Assembly: GCA_902479835.1 (NCBI GenBank) | Contig: CABSQC010000009.1 | Location: 1 to 13,597, forward strand | Source: an uncultured Streptococcus sp. | Lineage (GTDB): Bacteria > Bacillota > Bacilli > Lactobacillales > Streptococcaceae | Direction of reading: 5' to 3' | DNA: 13,597 nucleotides | In this document: piece after piece, positions 7,300 to 13,597 of the stretch | How positions within the stretch are numbered: the stretch's first letter is position 1 | Layout: every line of letters starts with the position of its first letter | Translations under genes and position numbers: made by a program | Notes under the pieces: generated by a model | The model's input: only the letters and a program-made list of their open reading frames with translations | Databases searched by the model: none | What the model was told of the DNA's origin: nothing

Positions 7300-8229
7300 C
7301 TAGAAGAGAGCGGCATTCTTATCAATGCGACGGGCAATGATATTTGAGATTAAAACAAGAACCAAACCTACTACCGATTGGTAAAGACCGGCTGCTGCTG
7401 TCATCCCGATATCCCCTGACTTGGTCAAACCGTTGTAGACATAAACATCAATAACGTTGGTCACACTATAAAGCGCTCCAGCATTATGCGGGATTTGGTA
7501 GAAGAGACCGAAGTCTGCTCGGAAGATATTTCCGACTGCAAGAATAGTCAAGACAGTAATCAAGGAAGACAACTGAGGAATGGTGATGTTGCGAATGCGT
7601 TGCCACTTAGACGCACCATCCACGGTCGCTGCTTCATAGTAAGTTGGGTCAATTCCCATGATGGTTGCATAGTACATGACACTGCTATAACCAAAGCCTT
7701 TCCAAATTCCTAAGAAGAGGAGAAGCGCTGGCCAGATCCACAATTCTGAATAGAAATTGATGGCCTTCATGCCAAGTGAAGTTAAGATGTGGTTGACCAA
7801 TCCTTTGTCCACGTTCAGGAAGGCATCAGTGAAGAAGCTGATGATAACCCATGATAGGAAGTATGGGAAGAGCATGGAGGTTTGAAGCACCTTGACCACT
7901 CTTTTTGATCTCAACTCACTAAAGATGATGGCGATCCCAACGGAAACAATCAATCCTAAGAAGATAAATCCTAAGTTGTACAAGACCGTATTTCTTGTAA
8001 TAATGTAGGCATCTTTGGAACTAAAGAGGAACTTGAAGTTGTCAAAGCCAACCCATTTACTCTTCATGACACTGTCGATGAAGCCCTCTCCTGTAATATG
8101 ATAGTCCTTAAATGCTACGATATTCCCAAAAACCGGAATATAGAAGAATAAGATTAACCACGCTGCACCAGGTAAGACCATTAAAAGAAAAATGAAATTT
8201 TCTCTCAGAGTCCTTACAAACTTTTTCAT
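7300..8229 (-). CDS. ngtP1: N-glycan ABC importer, permease 1 (NgtP1-like, MalF/LplB-type)
   Basis: This 309-residue membrane subunit should pair with permease 2 to form the pore. It shows a first transmembrane helix at about 11-33, further helices near 82-103, 118-135, 165-183, 217-235 and 275-297, and the EAA loop at 199-218 (Glu199, Gly205, then TIPQL). The ATG at 8229 follows a purine-rich GGGGGGAG four bases upstream. It is the first gene of the importer unit, with a leader of about 52 bases from the predicted promoter that carries a perfect cre. Gene order permease-permease-binding protein matches the pneumococcal locus as I recall it. Confidence 0.87.
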   Translation of the reverse strand: MKKFVRTLRENFIFLLMVLPGAAWLILFFYIPVFGNIVAFKDYHITGEGFIDSVMKSKWVGFDNFKFLFSSKDAYIITRNTVLYNLGFIFLGLIVSVGIAIIFSELRSKRVVKVLQTSMLFPYFLSWVIISFFTDAFLNVDKGLVNHILTSLGMKAINFYSELWIWPALLLFLGIWKGFGYSSVMYYATIMGIDPTYYEAATVDGASKWQRIRNITIPQLSSLITVLTILAVGNIFRADFGLFYQIPHNAGALYSVTNVIDVYVYNGLTKSGDIGMTAAAGLYQSVVGLVLVLISNIIARRIDKNAALF

Positions 8230-8265
8230 TTAACTCCCCCCTTTGAGCCTTGAGCGTGTTTTTGC

Positions 8266-8283
8266 TTTGGTAGCGTTTACATT
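8266..8283 (-). promoter_or_regulatory. CcpA cre operator of the importer unit
   Basis: Read on the minus strand the site is AATGTAAACGCTACCAAA, which fits every position of the consensus WWTGWAARCGYTWNCWWW. It begins four bases after the -10 box and covers the predicted start of transcription, a position at which CcpA normally represses. This implies that the importer is shut down when a preferred sugar such as glucose is present. Confidence 0.85.
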
Positions 8284-8287
8284 CCCT

Positions 8288-8316
8288 ATTATAAGATAGC
8301 CCATTTCTATTTTCAA
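8288..8316 (-). promoter_or_regulatory. Promoter of the importer unit (ngtP1-ngtP2-ngtS)
   Basis: On the minus strand TTGAAA (8316-8311) is followed after exactly 17 bases by a consensus TATAAT (8293-8288). This is a strong sigma-A promoter by sequence, with transcription predicted to start near 8281. It needs no activator by appearance, so control is probably mainly by the overlapping cre, perhaps with the two-component regulator. Confidence 0.85.
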
Positions 8317-8366
8317 ACTCCTAATTATAGAAAAAATTCTACAAATTTATGACATAGCTTTAAAAA

Positions 8367-8412
8367 AGGAGTAGAAAAGGGCGATTGTAAACACAGCTCC
8401 TCTTCTACTCCT
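8367..8412 (-). terminator. Rho-independent terminator after the GH20 gene
   Basis: AGGAGTAGAA and TTCTACTCCT form a perfect 10-bp stem (8367-8376 with 8403-8412), followed on the minus strand by TTTTT. The loop is unusually long, 26 bases. It ends the GH38-ROK-GH20 unit ahead of the importer promoter. A 13-base palindrome (ATCCACCGTGGAT, 8413-8425) lies just before it in transcript order. Confidence 0.82.
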
Positions 8413-8454
8413 ATCCACCGTGGATAAGACATCTGTCATCCAACTTGGCATTTT

Positions 8455-10335
8455 TTACGTTGTATAAATAGTTGAGGCTGTTGCAATGGTATGCCATTGA
8501 TTAGCCGTTGTGGCTGCGAAATCCTTGTCTCCGTAGAAATCGTTGAATGGCAAAATCTCTACTTCCAACTCATCGATACGTGAGATAGAGCCAACTAGAT
8601 AGTCCTCCATACGGCTTTCAGCGCGCTGGATCCGTTGCAAGAGCCCACCCATACGGATATCTACTGTATCCAAGCCAAAGACCTTGTTTTCTTTCAGCCA
8701 TTGGTGGCTAAAGAGCTTGTGGAAAGTTTCAATCTGGCTTCTTAATTTGGGTAATTCTTCCCTAGCAATTTGTTGCAAGCTCTCTTTATCACCTGCTTGA
8801 TAGGCTTGACGAATGCGTCGCCCCACATCTACTTTACTACTTAAAATGGCATTCAACTGTGCCTGAGTTTCGAAAAGATAGGCGTAGACTCCAGCTTTTT
8901 CTTTAATGTCAGAAAGAGTCTCAGCTGCCTTGGCAAAGTGAGGTTTGTCCTGTTCAGGTGTCATGTGCTTGTCAAGAATTGGGCAGAGAACATCCTGATA
9001 AAAAACATAGCGGTTAGGATTAATCCCACTGAGATTATCTGGTAGATCTGGCAAGAGATTGGCAAGATCAAGTTGCATGAAGTCCTCAACGGATAGACCT
9101 GTATTGGTCTTGAAATGAGCTGACAAACGGTCTAAATCATTGCGGTAGCTGAGTTCTGCCCAGATTTGCAAGCTTGGCAGAATAGAGAACTGAGCTGTTT
9201 CACCACCATTGTCTCCCCAACCAGTCACAATGACTTCTTTGATCTGATTGGCACGGCAGGCTTTGTTTGCTTCGATAGCGATAAGACGACTGAAATGGTT
9301 GTGTGGTGTAAAACCAATCCACTTCCAAGCACCACCTGCAAAGGCAATATCCTGGCTAATCTTGTGGTGATTACCGAAGTTACGGTTGTATTTTTCTTCG
9401 CTATCCTGATAATAATCCCAGTAAACCAAGGTCACACGGTCTTTGAGACGGTCTAAGTAAATACGAGTTTCTTCTGGAATTTCGACATCACGGTCGTACT
9501 GGCCATCTGCTGACATGAGTTTGAAGAACATATCGCTCCACATCTGGCAGTGGAAACCATACTTATCTGCAATATCCAGCACGCGCTCCAAGTGTTGACA
9601 CATGAGGAGGCTACGGTCCACAACACCGTTTAAGATGAGATAGCGTCCCAAACCAACCAAGTGAGCTTCGTCCATCCCGATATTGACCTTGCGTGTTTGT
9701 AGTTTAGACAGAGTAGCAAACATGCCGTCGATTAGGTCGTAAACTTTTTCTTCGCCGATGAGGAGAATGTCCTCTACATCACGAAGTTGCTGAACTTCTT
9801 TGACACCCCATTTGACAAAGGCTGATAAGTGGGCCAAGGTCTGGATACAAGGAACAAAAGTCATGTCAAACTGCTGGGCATAGGCTTCGATTTCCTGTAA
9901 TTCTTCAGCTGAATAAGCCCCACGGAAATAGCCAAAGTAAGGTTGTCCCTCAATCTGATAGGTGTCTTCCATGTAGAGCTCAAAGGTTGAATAACCCATC
10001 AGAGCTAAGACTTCAATCATCTGCTTGGCAGATGCGACATTTATCACGGCATTTCGCGAACAGTCCGCCATATAGGCTAAATCTTCATAGGCCGCCTGCT
10101 CTTCAATCTCTACCTTGTCCCCTTCTGCTAAAGCTGTTGCTAGCACAGATAAAGCACGATAGAGTTGGTGAGGTTTGCGATAAGTCAATTGATATTCTCC
10201 GCCCTCACCCTTGATAGAGATAGAAGCTTGGTCAGACTGAGCGACTGCCACTTCTACCTCTGGTAGAGAAATGTGATGTTTTAATGCTTCAACAGCTTGG
10301 GCTTGTTTGGAACTAAGTCCTATAAATCTTACCAT
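8455..10335 (-). CDS. Intracellular GH20 exo-beta-hexosaminidase (GH20C-like)
   Basis: This 626-residue enzyme should remove terminal beta-linked GlcNAc or GalNAc from imported glycans. An N-terminal alpha/beta domain (about 1-80) precedes a TIM barrel (about 84-400) and a helical C-terminal part. The catalytic pair of GH20 substrate-assisted hydrolysis is visible as Asp222-Glu223 in [13 protein letters not shown]; Arg94 in ADCSRN and Trp266 in MWSDMF fit the sugar-binding pocket. No signal peptide or anchor is present, so it acts in the cytoplasm, as described for pneumococcal GH20C (SP_2141 as I recall), which has about this length. ATG 10335 is chosen because AGGAGG lies seven bases upstream; a longer frame to 10401 lies inside the ROK gene. 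The start overlaps the ROK stop by 7 bp, which suggests translational coupling. Confidence 0.9.
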   Translation of the reverse strand: MVRFIGLSSKQAQAVEALKHHISLPEVEVAVAQSDQASISIKGEGGEYQLTYRKPHQLYRALSVLATALAEGDKVEIEEQAAYEDLAYMADCSRNAVINVASAKQMIEVLALMGYSTFELYMEDTYQIEGQPYFGYFRGAYSAEELQEIEAYAQQFDMTFVPCIQTLAHLSAFVKWGVKEVQQLRDVEDILLIGEEKVYDLIDGMFATLSKLQTRKVNIGMDEAHLVGLGRYLILNGVVDRSLLMCQHLERVLDIADKYGFHCQMWSDMFFKLMSADGQYDRDVEIPEETRIYLDRLKDRVTLVYWDYYQDSEEKYNRNFGNHHKISQDIAFAGGAWKWIGFTPHNHFSRLIAIEANKACRANQIKEVIVTGWGDNGGETAQFSILPSLQIWAELSYRNDLDRLSAHFKTNTGLSVEDFMQLDLANLLPDLPDNLSGINPNRYVFYQDVLCPILDKHMTPEQDKPHFAKAAETLSDIKEKAGVYAYLFETQAQLNAILSSKVDVGRRIRQAYQAGDKESLQQIAREELPKLRSQIETFHKLFSHQWLKENKVFGLDTVDIRMGGLLQRIQRAESRMEDYLVGSISRIDELEVEILPFNDFYGDKDFAATTANQWHTIATASTIYTT

Positions 10336-11198
10336 TGGTTTTCCTCCTGTAACCAGTTGACAAGGGCACCGTAGAGATTGGCATCTGCCTGGTAGGTGCA
10401 AGCTTGAATCACTGGTGCGATTGTATATTCTTCATATCTTTCCACAAAGGCGTCTACTGCTTTTTGCACCCCTCTGATAAAATCAGGGTTCTGACTGATA
10501 GAGCCACCTAGGCTAATGACATCTGGGTCGATTAGGTACTGAATATTGAGGAGTCCTTGAGCTAGATTACGATTCATACGCTCAATGGCTTCTTGACAAA
10601 GAGCATTGCCTGCTGCGGCCTCTTGGTACACCTTGCGGCCATCCCAATCGGTTTGACCAGATTTTTCGATGACATAGCGAACCATGTTCCCTGTAGAAGC
10701 TAGTTGCGACCAGTTGTTAAGTTTTTCTGCTGGTTCGATGGTTGTCATGTAGCCAAACTCACCACCCAAACCATGGCGGCCACGGTGAAGCTTACCATTG
10801 ATAATCATAGCCCCACCAATCCCTGTGCCAATGACAACACAGGCTGCATTTTCAATCTCAGGATGAGCCAGCAGTTCACTAAGTCCAACACAGTTGGCAT
10901 CATTTTCTAGATGGACAGGGAGTTGGTGATGAGCAAGCGCTTCATACCATGAAAAACCATGGATGTAAGGAATGGCACTGATCCCCTCAATCACCCCGGT
11001 TTCTTGATTAACTGCACCTGGCACACTCATAGCAATCCCACGATAGTCCTGTTCTGACAAGCGTTGGTCCAACCAAGCCAATAAATCTTCTAGAGTTTCT
11101 GGAGTTGGGGTGCTGGTCTTATCTAAAATCTTTCCATCAGGAGTTAGACTAGCAAACTTAATACCAGTCCCTCCGATATCAATCGTTGCAATTGTCAT
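10329..11198 (-). CDS. ROK-family sugar kinase lacking the usual zinc motif
   Basis: This 289-residue protein should phosphorylate a sugar with ATP. It has the first phosphate loop ([11 protein letters not shown] from residue 6), the catalytic Asp100 in [13 protein letters not shown], the second loop GTGIGGAMI (124-132), and GLGGEFGYM (143-151). It has no N-terminal helix-turn-helix, so it is an enzyme rather than a ROK repressor. The ROK zinc cluster (pattern CxCGxxGCxE, normally just after the GE-GH motif) is absent, and the motif His is Tyr150; some ROK kinases such as BglK also look like this. ATG 11198 is chosen since AGGTG lies just upstream, while the TTG at 11213 has no ribosome site and falls inside a terminator T-tract. 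It lies between two glycosidase genes, as in pneumococcus. The substrate (mannose, GlcNAc or a disaccharide) cannot be read from sequence. Confidence 0.87.
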   Translation of the reverse strand: MTIATIDIGGTGIKFASLTPDGKILDKTSTPTPETLEDLLAWLDQRLSEQDYRGIAMSVPGAVNQETGVIEGISAIPYIHGFSWYEALAHHQLPVHLENDANCVGLSELLAHPEIENAACVVIGTGIGGAMIINGKLHRGRHGLGGEFGYMTTIEPAEKLNNWSQLASTGNMVRYVIEKSGQTDWDGRKVYQEAAAGNALCQEAIERMNRNLAQGLLNIQYLIDPDVISLGGSISQNPDFIRGVQKAVDAFVERYEEYTIAPVIQACTYQADANLYGALVNWLQEENQW

Positions 11199-11211
11199 TG
11201 CTTTCACCTGC

Positions 11212-11258
11212 AAAAAGGAGCGAATCAGCAGTTGGTTCTTACTTTTTCGCTCCTCCTT
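11212..11258 (-). terminator. Terminator-like hairpin between the GH38 and ROK genes
   Basis: On the minus strand GGAGCGAA (11253-11246) pairs with TTCGCTCC (11224-11217) and is followed by TTTTT. Adjacent A-T and G-T pairs can lengthen the stem to about 13 bp; the loop is 21 bases. It sits in the 84-bp gap before the ROK start. Since the ROK and GH20 genes have no other visible promoter, it probably acts as a partial terminator or attenuator inside the operon. Confidence 0.65.
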
Positions 11259-11282
11259 TCTGTTTGTGTTTACTTTTTGAAA

Positions 11283-13597
11283 TTAAATTTCTTCTTTTTG
11301 AATGAGTTCTGTACGAATTTCCTGTGGTGCCAATAATCCTGTATGGATAGGATATGGGCGTTCCAACAAGTCAAGAATGGTTTGTTGTTTTTCAGACACA
11401 CGGATATTTTCTTGACTCATGTTGTAGTAACGAAGGACATAACCTTCTTCATTCTCAGCCACCTTAAAGGCTGTTGGGCAGACTTGTGGCAAGTTCAGTG
11501 CCGGATGGTTAAAGAGGCTACCCGTTGCTGCAATGCTACCCTCTTGTTTTGCAACTTGAAGAGCTGTAAATGGTACCTGGAAGGCTTTGGCACGACGGAA
11601 AGCTGAGAAGCGTTCCTCTGCTTGGTGACATTCTACTGCAAATTCAACCTCGATATCCCGCAAGCACTGAGCTTCCGGTGTTGGGAAATAGCCCCAGTCA
11701 CCGAGTTCGCCTGAAGCACGAAGAAGTGTTATAGCTATAGTGTCGTCTCCAAGGATTTCGTATTCGTGCAACCCTTTATTGGATACGGTCACTCCTTTAA
11801 CGTCGTCATACAAGCTGACAAAGGCTTGCTGGTGTTGTGGATTTTCAGGATTTTCCCAAGAAGCTGCTGGTTTATTTGGCCGTGTCACAACTTCATAGAT
11901 GCTTTCAGAATCATTGCTTGGACGTGTGTTATGAGTTTTGACCAAGAGACGGATACGGTGGTCTTTGGCTGTATTGGTGAAGCGCGTCTTGAAGCGAATC
12001 TGCGGGTCATCCACAAAGACCGTCATTTCCGTTTCTAGAGGGATGGTTGTCAGCTCTTCTGAGCGACTTGCCTTGCGGTTCATAAACTCGATAATGCCTC
12101 TTTGCTCCGCATCCAATTGTTCATCTGCGCTAACTGGAATAGTCAAATCATGTTTGAGCAAAACCTTAGCATAGCGAGCATTGTTTTCTAGAACCTCATA
12201 ACCTTTCAGTTGAGCAAAGATCGGCTCTGTTCCTTTTGGTTGGAAGTAGATATATTCATTTCCGATATCACCACGATCTTCAAAGCGAAGGAAATCCTCA
12301 TAAGCCTCATTGGTCGTTTTATCATAGAGGGTCAAACCTTCATCGATACTAAGGGTTACAAATGGTGTATCGATCACCCCATTTTGGAACAGACCATCAT
12401 GATGAGGTGCTTTACCTTCTAAGAGCTGGAAGGTCGTCCAAGACAAGGCTGCCAAATGAACCGGAACCGTCACGCGCACTTGACGTGCAATATAGGGTTG
12501 GCGGAATTTATCCTTAGGCAAGGTATAGCCAAAACTTGCCCCCAAGTCTTCAATCTCAGCTTCTACAAGATGACCGTCTAAATCTTCTACATGATAGTCT
12601 GGCAAGATCAAAGTGGCCATTTTCTTGAAGCCTTCTGTCGGATGCAACTCCTTAAATGGACAAACCGCTACATCGACGATCGTGCTGACGGTATCCACCT
12701 TATCATGCAAGCCTGTATTGATGACCGTAAAGAGGTGCTCACTCTGCGCTTTTTGAGTTGCTAGTTTGCCCTTCCATTCGTTTAAAAGGTTGGTTTTGAC
12801 AAAGTTTCCGACTTGGTTAACCTTGGCAAAACGAACTTCCATTTCCCGGTGAACTTCGTCAATACTACAACCACAGATACTATCATGAGGTGCATTTTGT
12901 AAGAGTGTCTTCCAGGCATAGGTCAACTGATCCTTGTGGTGATGACCACCAGTGATGATGGTCAAAGGTTCCACTACTTGCTCTAGCAAATTGCTGTTTT
13001 CTTGGAAGGCTTGCTTGAGATAAATCCGAGAGGAAGACGTATTTGCCAGTGTGTACCAACCATCGGTTTCCTGACTGGTCAATTCTCCCGTAACCGTTGA
13101 TAATTGTTCAGGAAGGGCACTTTCCACTGCTTGAACGTATTCATCAAAGGAACTATGAACAAAGGTCACATCAGGGAAAAGTTCGTTGGCCACACGAATG
13201 GCTTCGCTCAGATTTCTCTGAACAGGCTGGTGGTCGCAACCGTTCATCATCAACCATTGGTTGGTCGATGCATAATCACGGACGTCTGCTAATTTTTGTT
13301 TCCAGAAAGCCAAAGCTTCATCTTTATCCACTGGAATTTCATTCCCATTACTGTACCAGTTGGCAAAGAGAATGCCCAATACACGGCTACCATCAGCCCC
13401 TTGCCAATACATCTCAGAAAATTGAGAAGTAAATTGCTCATCTCCAAGAACTTGGTTGTCAAATCCAATTGGCTTGACACCACGCCCAAAGGCCGCTACG
13501 TGAATGCCTGATTTTTGAAGGATTTGAGGAGCTTGTCCCATATTTCCAAAGGTGTCTGGGAAATAACCGATCTGAGTATATTTGCCCCATTTGGCAC
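11283..13597 (-). CDS. GH38 alpha-mannosidase, 3' part (start lies beyond the window)
   Basis: The frame stays open to the window edge: 18 codons upstream of the ATG at 13541 read as coding (through GYFPDTFGN), so that ATG is internal. About 770 residues are visible; relatives are about 880-900, so some 110-130 N-terminal residues are missing. The Asp in GYFPDTFGNMGQ (codon 13554-13556) matches the GH38 nucleophile and zinc ligand. Other family hallmarks are NGCDHQPVQ near visible residue 121 and APHDSICGCSIDEVH, with zinc-ligand His237. The rest forms the all-beta C-terminal half (about 300-770). Streptococcal GH38 enzymes are intracellular and cut alpha-1,3-mannose linkages, which fits an N-glycan pathway. 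The missing N-terminus should hold the first zinc-binding His of the HxHxD type. It is followed by ROK and GH20 on the same strand. Confidence 0.93.
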   Translation of the reverse strand, partial: AKWGKYTQIGYFPDTFGNMGQAPQILQKSGIHVAAFGRGVKPIGFDNQVLGDEQFTSQFSEMYWQGADGSRVLGILFANWYSNGNEIPVDKDEALAFWKQKLADVRDYASTNQWLMMNGCDHQPVQRNLSEAIRVANELFPDVTFVHSSFDEYVQAVESALPEQLSTVTGELTSQETDGWYTLANTSSSRIYLKQAFQENSNLLEQVVEPLTIITGGHHHKDQLTYAWKTLLQNAPHDSICGCSIDEVHREMEVRFAKVNQVGNFVKTNLLNEWKGKLATQKAQSEHLFTVINTGLHDKVDTVSTIVDVAVCPFKELHPTEGFKKMATLILPDYHVEDLDGHLVEAEIEDLGASFGYTLPKDKFRQPYIARQVRVTVPVHLAALSWTTFQLLEGKAPHHDGLFQNGVIDTPFVTLSIDEGLTLYDKTTNEAYEDFLRFEDRGDIGNEYIYFQPKGTEPIFAQLKGYEVLENNARYAKVLLKHDLTIPVSADEQLDAEQRGIIEFMNRKASRSEELTTIPLETEMTVFVDDPQIRFKTRFTNTAKDHRIRLLVKTHNTRPSNDSESIYEVVTRPNKPAASWENPENPQHQQAFVSLYDDVKGVTVSNKGLHEYEILGDDTIAITLLRASGELGDWGYFPTPEAQCLRDIEVEFAVECHQAEERFSAFRRAKAFQVPFTALQVAKQEGSIAATGSLFNHPALNLPQVCPTAFKVAENEEGYVLRYYNMSQENIRVSEKQQTILDLLERPYPIHTGLLAPQEIRTELIQKEEI

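Noticed and set aside
8413..8425. Palindrome ATCCACCGTGGAT as an operator
   Set aside because: It lies downstream of GH20 next to a terminator, far above the importer promoter; a 6-bp arm alone is weak evidence.
8348..8452. A 34-codon reading frame starting five bases after the GH20 stop (ATGCCAAGT...)
   Set aside because: It has no ribosome site and reads straight through the terminator hairpin, so it is most likely chance.
10336..10401. N-terminal extension of the GH20 protein
   Set aside because: It lies inside the ROK gene, is Cys- and Pro-rich and unlike the family, and the ATG at 10335 has a perfect AGGAGG site.
11263..11280. A cre-like AGTAAACACAAACA on the minus strand before the ROK gene
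   Set aside because: It has three mismatches including the central CG, which CcpA sites need, and no promoter is visible beside it.
13097..13432. A 111-codon + strand frame opposite the mannosidase gene
   Set aside because: It is a shadow of the conserved GH38 frame, with no recognisable features.
1..13597. Mobile elements, CRISPR arrays, tRNA or rRNA genes, toxin-antitoxin or defence genes
   Set aside because: No transposase or integrase frames, no regularly spaced repeats, no cloverleaf or rRNA sequence were seen; the window is a metabolic and regulatory locus.

Overview
The window looks like the chromosome of a low-G+C Firmicute, almost certainly a Streptococcus of the mitis/sanguinis/parasanguinis kind. 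The substrate-binding protein, the GH20, ROK and GH38 proteins and the YesM/YesN-type pair all closely resemble pneumococcal proteins as I remember them, and the signals are typical: AAAGGAGG ribosome sites, TATAAT boxes and a CcpA cre site. No database search was run, so species and ortholog statements rest on recall and on visible motifs.

Layout. From about 152 to 1006 on the + strand lies a 23S rRNA guanine-N1 methyltransferase (RlmA type), apparently transcribed as a leaderless mRNA. Everything else is on the minus strand, facing it across a bidirectional terminator at 1018-1048. Reading the minus strand from the right edge: the 3' part of an alpha-mannosidase gene (GH38, cut by the window end), a ROK sugar kinase and an intracellular GH20 beta-hexosaminidase, ending at a terminator (8367-8412). 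Next comes an ABC importer unit of two permeases and a lipoprotein (ngtP1-ngtP2-ngtS-like), with its own promoter and a perfect cre at 8266-8293, ending at a terminator (4746-4778). Last is a yesL-yesM-yesN unit (DUF624 membrane protein, histidine kinase, AraC-type response regulator) from an extended -10 promoter preceded by an imperfect palindrome.

How it fits together. The lipoprotein and permeases would import N-glycans released from host glycoproteins by a secreted endoglycosidase not seen here. The glycosidases carry no visible signal peptide and would trim the glycan in the cytoplasm (alpha-mannose by GH38, beta-HexNAc by GH20), and the ROK kinase would phosphorylate a released sugar. 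The kinase/regulator pair resembles pneumococcal TCS07, reported to control host N-glycan use. No ATPase gene is present, so a shared ATPase such as MsmK is presumably used. In S. pneumoniae TIGR4, as I recall, the three modules lie at separate loci (about SP_0090-0092, SP_0155-0157 and SP_2141-2146); here they are side by side. The system is therefore known in its parts. The new-looking points are its compact arrangement, the promoter architecture, and the small RNA structures between genes.
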